64,000 bases of DNA from Boswellia sacra (lineage: Eukaryota > Streptophyta > Magnoliopsida > Sapindales > Burseraceae). Position 1 is the first letter of the stretch; every line of letters starts with the position of its first letter. The DNA is taken from NCBI GenBank assembly GCA_013180625.2, contig SNVD02008926.1, forward strand, positions 1 to 64,000, written 5' to 3'. A program made the position numbers and the translations under genes. The notes beneath the pieces are model-generated. The model had not been told where the DNA came from. It searched no databases and was given only the letters and a program-made list of their open reading frames with translations. Positions 43,639 through 55,275 of this stretch are shown here, piece by piece.

Positions 43639-43730
43639 ATAGTGGCCTACTATGGTAGGATCATTGGTTGATGGTTTGACTATCGTCTGGCAGTGAGCCG
43701 ATAGTCACCTGGTAGTGGAGGTTTTATATA
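43639..43730 (+). promoter_or_regulatory. PMD copy 2 promoter: motif cluster plus TATA box
   Basis: Motifs ATAGTGGCC, TTTGACTATCGTCTGG and GAGCCGATAGTCACC at 43639-43710, then TTTATATA at 43723-43730, about 105 bases before the PMD start. Confidence 0.6.
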
Positions 43731-43835
43731 GGGACCGTTCGTCTTCCTCAGCTTCAATCGCACTCCTTTGCTTTGTTTTTCATTCGATTTGCCTCCGGTT
43801 TTCTCGTACTTGTTCTTCTTAACTTCCTCTTTATA

Positions 43836-45967
43836 ATGGCAATGTTAAGAGCACTTCTGAGAGACCAAGAGGTGTCTGTTGTCTATGATATGGATTCCTA
43901 CAAGATCAATCAGGTATGCATTCTTCTTCATTCTTTACGTTTCCATTTTCTAGGAATTTTCTAGGCATGTATTCATGTAGAGACTTCAATTTCTTGCCTT
44001 TGGACTTTCATCAGAATAAGATGTGTGGATCAATTTTTTGGGGCCTACAGTTGATTCTTAGAGATAGAGAATAAGGTTATTAGGAATAGGACTACTACTA
44101 CCGACTTCTCTGGGTTTATTACTTCTCTTCCACACACCTCTCGGCACATTGATCGTCAAGCACTGGCTGCTCTATATAAGAGGAGGATAGACACGACTCA
44201 CACTTTCCATCTTCTAATCGGTGAGTTGACTGTCACACCATTCAACATTGCCGCTTTGATTGACCTTCCATGTGGTGGGGAGGTTGTACCCATCTATGCT
44301 TCCATTGTAAACTCAAGGGATCAAAGGAATTTGGTTCATCAACTTCTTGGGTGTGATATTAAGATCAAGAACCACACCGCCAATGCATTGTGCGAACATT
44401 AGAAGAGAAGATCGGATCTAAGTTTCGTCAAGGTAGATCAGTAGGCATGTAGCTTTATCGCGTATCTTCTTGGTTCAATTCTTTTTTCTAATGAGTTGAA
44501 CATTACCTTCTTGATTTTACTTCCTACCCTCCAAGATCTTGACCAATTGGGGCCATGCTGCTTTCGACCAATTACACTTTGGTTTAGAACGTATTCGTCG
44601 AGGTGTTACCATGATTACTTGTTTTGCTCCATTACTTGAGGTAATTTCTTTTCCTTTTACACGTTTATGTTTTATTTGTATGAATTCCATTTTTTATTCT
44701 GTCTTGTTTATTACATATGTGGGCCTATACGTTAGGTGTACTACATTGCCACTTCCTACTTGTCAAGACTTTTCTTTCCCACAGATGAAAAGGTGGGTTA
44801 CACATCGTGCAAAGCTCGAGAGATCTTATGATATATATTTCTTTCATGATTACATACACACAATGACTTGGGATAAGGTAAAAGACATTACAATGAGTAT
44901 ATCTCTCTTATTTATATCATAATCTCGCCACATTTCTATCATTCACAGATTCGTTCTAAGTGGTGGGGGCCCGTTGAGGATTGGTCAGCTGCTATGAGGG
45001 TTATCGCTCAATTCATCAACTATAACATCCTTCTTCCATACGTTGATAGCATGATATGGAATCTACGTGACCAAGTTTGGGATTGGTTTAAAGGTCTAGA
45101 CCATCAACAAATTCCTCCTTCTCTACTAGTTCTGATGATAGATTTTGCAAACTTGGCTATGGAGCCAAAGGTGACCGTCTATACTAACAGGATTCACTTG
45201 AGCAAGATTAAGTTCCTTGTCATGACAATTACATATGCAAAGTGGGCTCAAGCCATGTTACTATATACTAGGCCATGTTGATCGACTGATAAGGCTCCCC
45301 ATCCCCCTACTAGTACTTCTCATGGCTTTTCCAGTCATGCTGATAGCTCTTCTGCTCGTTGTGGAAAGAGACTGAGGGTTTCATCCTCTGGTGTTGGAAG
45401 CTCTACTTATTTTGCTACAGGTGTTGAGTAGCCACATCTGCCTCCAGCCCCTATAACTGATGCAGCCATTCTAGTTGGTCACGCGATTGGTGACCTCTAG
45501 GCCTACCCCAGCAATGTACTCTAGCATGTGGGATGCCAGAAGGTAAATCAACAGCGATGTGATCACTGACGATCTGACCATTCTTGTTCCTATCATTCCT
45601 TAAAATGCCGCTCTGGTAAGTGTTCTAACTATGTATTCTTCAAGTTTCCTATTATTCTTCAAATATTTGTTAGTCATAAAAAATGCAATGTAATGCAGTT
45701 ACCATGATCTTCCATGGAACGTGTCTTTTGGATGCAATCTACTTTTCATGGATATATCTTACAGATGTCTCACCAGTATCAAGTAAAGCAATATTCTATG
45801 TTTTATCTATGCTTTCTTTTCATCTTAATAGTTCTCTAACTATATGCTTCTTGCTTGGGTCAGATGATTCATCAGGAGAATCTTGTTTGAACTGAGAGAT
45901 TGAGCACCTTCAGGCCCAGGTTGTTGCATTTTTTGATGATGATGATGATGATGATGGTGACGAGTGA
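43836..45967 (+). pseudogene. PMD gene, copy 2
   Basis: The start region is shortened: the ATG at 43836 runs at once into LRALLRDQEVSVVYDMDSYK, so the GHPVYIDLNE N-terminus of copies 1 and 3 is deleted. The domain core at about 44150-44300 reads AALYKRRIDTTHTFHLLIGE and TPFNIAALIDLPCGGE. Downstream exons: KRWVTHRAKLERSYDIYFFH; WGPVEDWSAAMRVIAQFINY; LSKIKFLVMTITYAKWAQAM. Introns with GT...AG ends lie at about 43914-44014, 44640-44717 and 44894-44950. The tail ends in an Asp-rich run (about seven GAT codons) and TGA at 45965-45967. Several stops (for example near 44401) make it inactive. Confidence 0.7.
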
Positions 45968-46327
45968 GGACTATCGCCATCTATTTTCTTCTTGTTTATT
46001 TCTTTCTTCTGTCCATTTGGCTTCAATATATGAACTCTTATGCTTTGAATTTTCATGATGTACAATCAAAGCAATGAGTTGTATAAACGAATTTCAAAGA
46101 CTTAGTGAAAATTTTTTATTTTCAACTTTGTGCACTGCTTTTAAACTATGCATATTTTGACTAATTCATATCCAAATTTGTTCAAATTTGTTTCTACTCA
46201 TCATTTATTCAATTATAAAAAAATTACAAAGTCTGGAAGTCGCACGCTTAAAACTGCTCATCGTTATGCAAACTAGAAATCGAAAACATGCAAAAAAGGA
46301 AGTGGTAGGGCTTTTGCCCTAACCGTG

Positions 46328-46468
46328 TTCGGTCGACTGTTGGACCACCAATTAGCTATCTTACCACCGTCAACCAATAATGGGGTAGTTGGCTAGCAGT
46401 CCTTCCACTGCCTGTTGATGGTATTTCCTTCTCTTGGTTTTTTCTACCTTCTCTTTGCACTATAAAAG
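46328..46468 (+). promoter_or_regulatory. DUF7745-like copy 2 promoter: motif cluster plus TATA box
   Basis: GTTCGGTCGACTGTTGGACC, TTAGCTATC and GTAGTTGGCTAGCAGTCC lie at 46328-46402. A clear TATA box TATAAAAG is at 46461-46468, about 93 bases before the ATG at 46561. Confidence 0.6.
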
Positions 46469-46560
46469 GAGCTTTTCCTCTCCACTATTTTTCACACCTT
46501 CTAACACTTCCTCCCTCATTTCTCGAGTTTGCTTCACAATGCCTCTCCCTATTTTTCAAC

Positions 46561-48003
46561 ATGTTTAAGGCTTCTCTCAAGACCCTTCAACCCTCTTGAA
46601 GCTTCTAAGAGATGATGACTGGAAGTGGCTTGAATCCGGGAGTCTCTATAATTTGAAGTTCTTTCGACATGTGAAACTGGACGTTCATTTTCTCAAAGAC
46701 TATGCAACCTTTTAGGATACTCAAGACCAGTCTTCCGCTTCAATGGCAAGAGCTTTGCCCCCTATATGGGGAATTTTTTTATCATACTCTGTGTTTATTC
46801 ATCCAATTTTGAGAGCATCATTCTGCCTACTATTGAGGCACCATCGATGTCGATGTTTGATCTTGTCAACTTTTTTGGCTTTCCAATTTCTGCCATGGGT
46901 GTCCCCTCTAGAGATGGTAGAGTGATATTGTCTTCCATCATGCCTTTGCTTGAAATGATGGATAAGAACTCGTCCAATTGGCTTTGCCTTCTTTAGTTTT
47001 GCCTTCTTCACATTCTCTACTGGTCTCACCAGACAGTCTTGGTGACCATCATTCCTCATATGGGACCCAGTTTCATAGTAGTTCCCTTGATTCTTATTGA
47101 AACATTGATCAAACTAGATCGCGTCAGGATTGATTTGAGTCAAAGGTTTGGTGGTAGTCTTTTACTTCTTCAGGTTTGCTCTTTTGGGTTTTCAACTTAG
47201 TGGGTTCATTTTTTTTTCTTTTTTATGCTCTAATTTTGCCTAAGTCGCCCTTTCAGTTTTCAACTAAGCGAGCTTGCCTTAATTTTTACATGAGCCTCGC
47301 TTTTTGGGTTTTCAACCTAGTGGGTTTTTTTTCTCTACCGTAACTTTCACCTAAGTTGCCTTTTTGGGTTTTAAACTTAGCGAGCTTACCTTAATTTTTG
47401 TCTAAGTTGCCTTTTAAGGTTTTTGGTATCGCAGGCTTTGTCTTATAAATTTTTTTTCTTTTTAAGATTTGGTTACAAGAAAGGCTATCCATTCTAGCAC
47501 CGCCTGAGGGGGATATTTCCCATTATTGTCCTTGACTTCATATAAGAAGGAGACTTGAGAGATATTCTACTTGGGTTGACTAGCTTCGATTCATTCCAGA
47601 TACCTAGATCTATTGGCACTATCCATGGCAGAGACTAAAGCATGTGACAATTGAGACCTATATTGCATGCGTGCCTTTGTTAGGTTTCGCCCACAATTCT
47701 TTCATTTTCCTGCTAGACAGCATTGGCAATATGGACTTAAGTACAGGATCGTGATTCGCCAACTGCTTTTGGTTTTGTGAGACTATTTGCTAGCTATCTA
47801 GAGCATGTGGTGGACTCTTTGCTAGATCATACATCGAGAGGAATTTGTTCCAAGATCCTGACTTCGAGACAGACGACTGGTACAAGGACTGGGTGGCCCT
47901 TTAGGCCTCCATTCCTCATGTTACTATTTGGTCAGACAGTGCCTTGAATGATATGGCGAGCCTATTCATTGTCTAGCGAAGAGGCAGGGATGACATTGAT
48001 AGA
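46561..48003 (+). pseudogene. DUF7745-like gene, copy 2
   Basis: The start ATG at 46561 gives MFKASLKTLQPS, then a stop. In other frames LYNLKFFRHVKLDVHFLKDY, ELCPLYGEFF and IMPLLEMMDKNSSNWLCLL are clear. An intron-like block with ~60-bp repeats (47170-47440) is followed by the second block (47470-48003) with RNLFQDPDFETDDWYKDWVA. Domain assignment follows the EExxxxL and late V-P-xxL patterns recalled for DUF7745. Frameshifts and stops throughout. Confidence 0.5.
47170..47440 (+). repeat. ~60-bp degenerate tandem repeat, copy 2 intron
   Basis: Four to five units of TTTTTGCCTAAGTYGCC plus GGGTTTTCAACTTAGCG, as at 12752-13053. Confidence 0.7.
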
Positions 48004-48841
48004 TTTACCTTACTGCACTTTACTTTAATCACCTTTTACATTTTGCTATTTATATTATCGCATTTTACATTCTTGCACTTTACTTTTATTGTAATTTTTG
48101 TTACCTTTTACATTTTTATTATTGTTTGAGAGATATCATTCAGGTCATGAATAGCTGTCCAAATTATTCTAATAGATGCTATTCAATCCATAAACAATCA
48201 TCCATCTCGATCAGTCAAAACATGATGGACTCCATTTAACTCATAAATGAAAGTCATAATCGAATGGACCATGTAACAAGTTGTGACCCATGGATGACGT
48301 GCACTCATCGATTTATCATAACACTCCTTTTTTTTATTTGCACTATAATCCACATTTTTGTTTATTTTCTGTCCTATTGAGATGGCATGATGATGATTGG
48401 ACCAGGTAGACTCGCACGATGTTGAGGAGCCCAATTTAGGAGATCAATGATTTTGAAGTGATGATTGGAGATGGTAGGCTCACAATTGCTTTTAAGAAAC
48501 CTGATTTAGTGGAGATTGATCAACACAAAGGTGATTGGGTGATGGATAGAGCCATAATGCTTGGCGACGAATCCACTTTCCAATGTTAGACCTGTTAAGC
48601 TCAAAGTAGGAAATAGAAGTGCTGGTTAATCTTTCATATTTTATCAATATGTATTTTATTTTCGTTGCTCTTATTGATGCTTAATTCCATGTGATCCCAT
48701 TTCCTATTTTTCCTGTAATTGCATTCTGTTTAAATGCTTATGATTTGCCTCACCCTCACATGCAATAATTCATATAAAACTAGTTGTGTGCATAAAAAAA
48801 TGAATTTAGAATCAAGATGGATAACAATTGACTGATTAAAT
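48004..48841. other. Unassigned AT-rich stretch
   Basis: Begins with low-complexity TTTTAC/TTGCACTTT text, then unique-looking sequence. No convincing ORF (longest 78 codons on the - strand, no recognised domain). It may be the body of the LTR whose end is at 49131. Confidence 0.4.
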
Positions 48842-49131
48842 CCTCAAACTTGATAGACCCTAGTGAAGGTTGGACTTTGTTCGGGCAAATCAAAGATCTG
48901 TACCTAACTACCCGAACTTGACTCTGAAGGGATGATGGGTAGTTGGGTCTCAAAGCAAGGGATTGGTTATCGTCGTCTAACTATTTCCCATGATTAGTTA
49001 CCCAAGTGGCAACTCCAATAATCTTTGAAACTCATCTCCATGACTTATTTTATGGTACCTCTAAGTGCTAAAATGCCTTGGGGAGTAATGTCGTGGTCGC
49101 AATCACTTGGAGTGGAATTAAAGCCCCGCTC
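48842..49131 (+). repeat. Diverged relative of LTR B, 3' end (LTR C)
   Basis: It follows the order of the last 330 bp of LTR B in the + direction (CCCTAGTGAAGGTTGGACTT, GTACCTAACTACC, AGGGATGATGGGTAGTTG, GGCAACTCC, GGAATTAAAGCCCCGCTCACA) but at clearly lower similarity, and ends in CACA. The 5' boundary is unclear. Confidence 0.5.
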
Positions 49132-50257
49132 ACAAGGTAGCACTTCATTATTTATATGCTTTCCACTCTTGTGGCTTTTTTTGTTCAATAGAATTGGCCA
49201 CTACCCCACTGTTATCACTATAAAGTGTAATGGTCTTCTTTATATTTGGAACAACTTCCATATCTACAAGGAATTTATGAAGCCAAATTGCCTCCTTAAG
49301 CTGCTTTGCAAGCTGCCACCTATCTTGGCTCTATGGCAGAGTAAGCAATGCAAGATTGCTTGATATTTCTTCATACCATGGCTCCGCTTCGAAGGTGAAA
49401 ATAGATCCTAAAGTTGACTTTTTTTGGACTTCGGATCAGATTATAACTTTGAATCCATATATCCAATTGGTGTTAGATCATTTCTGGAATATACAAGCAT
49501 ATATCTCTTTGTCCTATGAAGATATTTTGATATATGCTTTACCACAACCCAATGCTCTTTTCAAGATTTGACTGGTACCTACTAACAACTCCTATTGCAT
49601 AGCAAATATCTGGCCTAGTACATAGCATTGCATACATGGGACTCCTAATGACATAGGTGTATATGACTCGTCTTATTTCTTTTTCCTCTTCAGGACTCTT
49701 GGGAGACTACTCTTGAGAAAGCTTAATTCCACGCCTGAAAGGTAACAATCCTTTTTTAGAATTTTGCATTGAAGGCTTGGCTATAATCTTATTTGTGCAG
49801 AAAGCCTAAGATATTGCTAGTTTCCTATTCTTCCTATCCCTTATCAATTGGATAACAAGAGCATAATTAGCCTATCCCAACTCTTTCATTTGGAATCGCT
49901 CAACTAGCTAGCCAAACTTTTAGTGATGATAATACCCCTACATCATTCCCAATAAGTAGTATATCATCAACATACTGACTGAGAAATACAGCCTTTTGGT
50001 CTTGTATTCTCTTGTAGACATAAGGCTCATCTATATTCTGAATAAAACCATAAGTTTTGATTGTTTTATCAAATCTTATGTTCCAAGACCTTGATGCTTA
50101 TTTTAGACATAAATTAATCTCATCAATTTGGAAACATTTTACTCTTGACCTTATTCTATGAAACCTTCTGGTTGCATAATATAGATGCTTTTATCAAGAT
50201 TTCCATATAAGAATGTTATCTTGATTTTCATTTGCCATATCTCATTATATAAGAGCA
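49132..50257 (-). pseudogene. Ty1/copia reverse transcriptase and RNase H fragment
   Basis: Read on the - strand: EIWQMKIKITFLYGNLDKSI and YIMQPEGFIE (RT), YVDDILLIGNDVGV (YVDD catalytic box, about 49945-49985), SPMYAMLCTRPDICYAIGVV, KRYMLVYSRNDLTPIGYMDS (RNase H entry) and DNSGVVANSIEQKK (RNase H). Frameshifts and stops throughout. The RT start is cut off by an LTR B at 50258 and the RNase H end by LTR C at 49131. It is not the missing part of the copia element at 23235, which is a different, precisely deleted insertion. Confidence 0.85.
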
Positions 50258-52166
50258 TGTAGACATTGGATTTTTGAGGTTCAATGACAAAATGAAGATG
50301 AATGTTGATAGAAAAAAATGACCAAAATGCCCTTGGAAGCCAAGAAAAGAAAGGTGATAAGGAATCGATGAAATGCCCCAAAAACTGATATGTGACTTCA
50401 AAAGATCATAGTAATTAATCCAAAACGAATCTACTGATGAGTCACATACCATTACGAAGCTACGGGTCTAATTTTCGTAGAACAAACAAAGGTTAGAAGG
50501 GACTGCACTGTAAAGTGCCAAAATAGGAAGGATCAAAGGGGAACAGTTGCCTGGCTGTTGACCAACAGTCACCCGATGATCAAAAAGTCGCTCGGTTGTT
50601 GACTGATAGCCGCCAACGGTTCGCCAATAGTTGCCTATCTATTGGTCCCTTAATTTTGGAAATTTTTAGCTTAGACCTTCCTTTTTTGGATTTTGCTTCC
50701 TTTTCCAATCCAGCCCTCAACTATATAAACCCCTCTTTGGCTCACTTTTCAGGATACACCAATTATTAAATAGAATAATCTCTTCTCTCTCTTGAAGACA
50801 CGCTCGAGAATTTGAGAAGTCTTTTCTAGTTTAAAGATTTTTAGGTATTTTATTGCTCTAAACTCAGAAAAGGTATGTCTTGAAAGCAATCCTCTATTCT
50901 TCCTCCTATTTTCTTGTTTATTTTTCTTGCTTAGAATTAAGCATGATTTGGGTTTATTTTGTGGCTTAGGAGCAGGCTTAGGGTTTTATGAATGGTTTAA
51001 CCCTTTTGCTTATTTTGTGAGATGGATAAGTGGTTTTATGAATTGTTTAACCCTTTTGCTTATTTTGTGAGATGGATAAACGTGTCAAGGTAGGTCTGCT
51101 ATCCGTTCTTTATTAGAATCGTGTTTAGGAATTAATTTCCTTTGCAAATGCTTAGAATCATGCCTAGAAGCACACGATTAGAATCATGGTAAGAGAACTC
51201 ATAATTGCTTTGAAGCATGCTAGGAAATAGCTTATAACAGGTAAGAATTACCGTATTACCCCTTTAAATACTTGGATTAGGCTAGAATAATCATGTTTGA
51301 TTTCAATTGTTTGAATTACGCTAGAATATGCCATGATAACCATGCTTAGGCTAGAAATGCCATTGTCGTTAATGAATTGATATGAATTATGCTATAATAG
51401 CAATTGCTATGATAGAATTATCGAATCTAGGTCGAAGCACCATGATATTTGATTATGGCCTTGTATTATTTTCGAATATGTCATGAAAGAAGCTTAATAG
51501 ACGTTGAATAGACTCACATATGATGGTGAGGAATTCATCATCTATTAGATTTCGAATTGATTATTGAGTGTATGATTCATGTGAATGTATGGAATATTTT
51601 TTTCAAAGTATTCAAAATAGAATTATTTTATTTTATTGTTGAAGAACAAGCGATGTAATCTTCTTCCCCTTCCCCCATGTTTGAAGGAATTGTAATCTAT
51701 TCTCATTCCTCTTTCTATGTATGAATAGACAATTGCTATGATTGAATTAACACCTCACATGCCTAAATAAAGATATCACTTGAAATATGTGCATAAAACA
51801 AACAACATTAAGTGGACTGTATATCAATATGAGATATGTTTATTTGGTAAACCCTAGTGGAGGCTAGATTTTGATCTGGGTGGGTCAAATAACTCGTACC
51901 TAACCCTAGTGAAGGCTAGATTTTGATCTGGGTGGGTCGAATAACTCGTACCTAACTTCCTGAACCCATTTCTAAAGGTATGAGGGTAGTTTAAGTCCTG
52001 AAGCAAGGGATTAGATTGCCCCCATTAATTTCCAATTGAATAATTAGGTGGCGTCTCTATTCTCTAGACGTGCCAATGGCTCGTTTGTGTTCCCTTATGT
52101 CTCGAAAAAGGCATTGACACAGTGTTGTGTTCGTAAACACTCTAGCAGGATGAAAGCCTTATCACA
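50258..52166 (+). repeat. Family B LTR, + orientation, complete
   Basis: 1909 bp, TGTAGACATTGG...CCTTATCACA with canonical ends. Motif cluster 50541-50640 and TATA box TATATAAAC at 50722-50730. An internal ~65-bp stretch near 51845-51955 is duplicated (CCCTAGTGRAGGCTAGATTT twice). No matching target duplication: GAGCA on the left, GGGAT on the right. It abuts an LTR B in the opposite orientation. Confidence 0.85.
50541..50730 (+). promoter_or_regulatory. LTR B promoter, + copy: motif cluster plus TATA box
   Basis: GGCTGTTGACCAACAGTCACC, AAGTCGCTCGGTTGTTGACTG, ATAGCCGCC and CCAATAGTTGCC at 50541-50640, with TATATAAAC at 50722-50730. Same spacing as in the cargo-gene promoters. Confidence 0.6.
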
Positions 52167-52841
52167 GGGATGGGTTCAGGAAGTTAGGTACGAGTCTTTT
52201 AACCTGCCGATATCAAGATCCGACCTCCACTAGCAAATAGTAATTAATCACATCTCATGCTGTCACTTAGTCCACTTAGTGTTGTTCATTTTATGCACAC
52301 AATTTCATTTTATCTTAGTTAGTCATGTGGGATGATTATTCAATCAATGGTAATATATAAACGTCCGAAGAAAGATGGAGGAGAATGGATTACATTTCCT
52401 TTCAAACATGGGGGAATAGAAAAACAATTACATCCTTTATTCTTCAACAATAAAATAATACAAAAATATTCCATACGTTCATATAAATTTGAAACTTCAA
52501 TAGATGATGAATTCCTCACCATCATATGTGAGTCTATTCAATGTCTATTAAGCTTCTTACATGCATTAAGTCATTCGTTCCTAGTGATGGTCTCTCACCA
52601 TTATTGCGAGCCCACTACCATTTCATGGCATCACAATTACACTTCTATAATACAAACATTCATACATTATAAATCATACAAGGCCATAATCTAATATCAT
52701 AGCATTGTAGCCTAGATTTGATAAACTCTATCATGACAATTCTACCTATTGCTATTCTAGCATTACTCATATAATTCATGGCATTTCTATCCTAGCATGG
52801 CATTCATGGCATATTCTAGCCTAATTTAAGCATCAAACATC

Positions 52842-53513
52842 AAACAAGTTAGGAATGGTAAAATAACTTGGCCGGGGTCAGGGACCCAAAAAATATGGAT
52901 GTTCGGGGTCAGAGAATTGCCCCAAAAACCAAGGAAATTGTTGGGGTCGAGGTAAATTTTTTATGCCTGGCTGAGGCTGAGGTGGGGGTGCCAGGGCCGA
53001 CGACCCGGAATTGAACTCAGCGTGCATAATTGAAATTATAATTATGCTAAACTTGTCATGTCCCTTAGTTTTCAATACTTACTTATAACCCCTTATTTAA
53101 ATTTAAGCCTATTTCTTTTTTTTTTTTTTAAACAGTGCAACATCCCAAGGCCTGAATTAGTCCTAGCCCAACCCATCCCATGCCAAAATTTAGAAAATTA
53201 AATGGGTTTAAGAAAATTGCAGCAACCAGATTCAAACCCATTGCCTTTGATATACACTTGTAGCTTGCTACGACTAGGCTAGAGCCCACTTTGCTACTAA
53301 TAGGCAATGCCACATATATAGGTAGACTACAAAAAGCTGTTAGATTAAAAAAAGAAAAGGTATAACCCATGGTTTAATCTTGAGTTATTGGGAAACCCGG
53401 CCCCGTGCCCAAAAAAAATTCTTGGGAATTTCCCAAGGCCAAATTCAACAATTGGAGGTCGGAGCTAGGGTCAGGGACTACCAGCCCCGGGTTTTGCCAT
53501 CCCTAAAACAAGT
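52842..53513. mobile_element. hAT-like non-autonomous DNA element, TSD AAACAAGT
   Basis: Element 52850-53505 (656 bp) with a perfect 8-bp duplication AAACAAGT (52842-52849 and 53506-53513). Imperfect terminal inverted repeats: left TAGGAATGGTAAAA, right (reverse complement) TAGGGATGGCAAAA. Subterminal GGGGTC/GACCC-type repeats are also typical of hAT elements. No transposase ORF. Strand is not assigned. Confidence 0.85.
53113..53292 (-). mobile_element. SINE-like sequence inside the hAT-like element
   Basis: On the - strand: GGGCTCTAGCCTAGTCGTAG (A-box-like), then GGGTTTGAATCTGG (B-box-like, consensus GGTTCGANNCC) about 40 bases later, ending in a run of A (the T-run at about 53115-53129). 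These are the signs of a tRNA-derived SINE. I could not find a clear target duplication. Confidence 0.4.
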
Positions 53514-54515
53514 TGTTCAAGGGCAAAATGATAATTCTTACCTACTCTATGCTATTTTCTAGCATTCGTCAAAGCAAATAAGTTCTCCTAGCATGATTCT
53601 AATCATGTGCTCCTAGGTATGATTCTAAGCATTTGCGAAGAAATTGAACTCTTCAATATGTTTCTAATAAAGAAGAGATAGTGGACTTACCTTGACATGC
53701 TCATCCATCTTGCAAAACAAATAAGGGTTAGAACAATTCATAATAACTCTACCATGCTTCTAAGCATAAAATTAAATCCTAATCATGCTTAATTCTAAGC
53801 AAGGAAATTAAAAAAAAAGAAAGAAGGAGGGAGGACGCCTCAAAATTTTAACAAGAAAAGACTTCTCGAATTTCTGAGAGTGTCTTCAAGAGAAAAAGGA
53901 GAATTATCAAAATTCGGTGTCTTGCAAAATAAGAAAGGGGTTGTTTATATAGAGGAGGGGTGAAGTTCAAAAAGCAAGAAACAAATCAAAAAAGGAAGGT
54001 TTATAATTAAATTTTTTGAAAGTACACCATGAACGGCCGGGCGGCCATCTTCGAATAGCCAGGCAGTTGTCTAATAGTCGGTTGACCATCAGTTGACCAT
54101 CCAATAGTCGGGAGGTTGTCAGATGGTCGGTGGCTATTCTAGACAGTCGGGTAGCTGTTTGTTAGCCAGCCGGCCATTATCTCTTTGGCCCCTTCCTATT
54201 TTGTCATCTTCAATGTAGTCCCTTCAAACCTTTGCCCATTCCATCACATATAATTTCTTGGATTCAACTCTGATTCATGATCCGAAAATTTCTACGAAGA
54301 TTAGACATCTGTAGCTTCGCAATGGTATATGATTCACCATAATATTACTTTTAGATCAATTTCTATGATTTTTCAAAATCACATGTCAATTTTTGAGACG
54401 TTTTATCAATTCCCTCTCACCTTTCCTTCTTGGCCTCAAAGGGAATTTTGGTCATTTTCATTACTTGACATTCATCTTCATTCCTTCATTGAGCCTCAAA
54501 AAATTAGTGTGTATA

Positions 54516-54534
54516 GCTTACCCCTACTTTGCAG
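54516..54534 (-). other. Polypurine tract of B3
   Basis: - strand CTGCAAAGTAGGGGTAAGC directly before the 3' LTR. Confidence 0.7.
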
Positions 54535-54669
54535 AGGTTTATGAGACATAAAAGTCGATAAAGTACTTTACATCATCTTTCTTTCTTCCCTCTTGACATC
54601 TTTGTCTTCATTCTTATTCTATCAGACTTTCTCATCATCTCTCTCTCTTCTTCTATTCTTATAAAAAGG

Positions 54670-54865
54670 TGCACCCACTCAGTGCTGAGGCACCCATTAT
54701 AAGGGTAGATGTGCCCATCTACAGGCTTATGTACCCATCTACGGGCTAATGTGCCCATTCAAGGGCTAATATGTCCATTCAAAGGTGGATGTGCCCGTTC
54801 AAGGGCTGATGTGCCCATTCAAGGGCTAATGTGCCCCTTGAAGGGCTAGAATGCCTCCTTATGAT
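54670..54865 (+). repeat. 20-bp tandem repeat, B3
   Basis: About nine to ten units of GGGCTAATGTGCCCATTCAA, most regular at 54755-54855. Confidence 0.85.
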
Positions 54866-54879
54866 GGTATGATAAAATA

Positions 54880-55275
54880 AACTTCAGTGCACCTACATTT
54901 TAGGGTTTCTAACACTCTTCAATGCGCCTACTTCTTAGGGTTGGTAATATTCTTCGGTGTGCCTATTCTAAGGGCTTCAAACATTCTTAAGTGCACCTAC
55001 TTCTTTAAGGTTTTTTACACTCTTTAGTGTGCTTCTTCTTAGGGCTTGTGCCTATTCTAAGGGCTTAAAACACTCTTAAGTATACCTACTTCTTTGGTAT
55101 TTTTAACACTCTTTGGTCTGCCTTTGCTTAGGGTTTGTGCCTATTCTAAGGGCGTAAAACACTCTTAAGTGCACCTACTTCCTAGGGCTTTCAACACTCT
55201 TTAGTGTGCCTCTTCTTAGGGCTTTTGGCTATTCCAAGGGCTTAAAACACTCTTAAATGTACCTACTTCTTAGGG
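54880..55275 (+). repeat. ~88-bp tandem repeat, B3
   Basis: About four units; CACTCTTAA recurs at 55071, 55160 and 55248 (periods 89 and 88). Each unit holds GTGCACCTACTT, CACTCTTTAGTGTGCC and CTTAGGGCTTGTGCC-type text. Confidence 0.8.

Larger units (their letters stand above)
40668..48003 (-). mobile_element. B2: family B element, pol not seen
   Basis: 3' LTR, purine tract, tandem repeats, antisense PMD copy 2 and DUF7745-like copy 2, in the same order as B1 and B3. Just after the DUF7745-like end (about 48003) similarity to B1 and B3 stops and no integrase follows, so gag-pol was lost or displaced outside the window. Confidence 0.65.
52167..54515 (-). repeat. B3 3' LTR, left end missing, with hAT-like insert
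   Basis: Begins about 200 bp inside the LTR (GGGATGGGTTCAGGAAGTTAG) and runs to GTGTGTATA at 54515, next to the B3 purine tract (54516-54534). The element-sense start is TATACACAC, again TA rather than TG. Motif cluster 54029-54180, TATA-like TTTATATAG near 53945. Interrupted by the DNA element at 52850-53505. Confidence 0.8.

Noticed and set aside
48198..48434. 78-codon - strand ORF as a small gene
   Set aside because: No motif, no visible start context, and low-complexity surroundings; length expected by chance.
49025..49571. + strand ORFs of 112 and 71 codons
   Set aside because: The - strand carries copia RT-RNase H motifs across the same bases.
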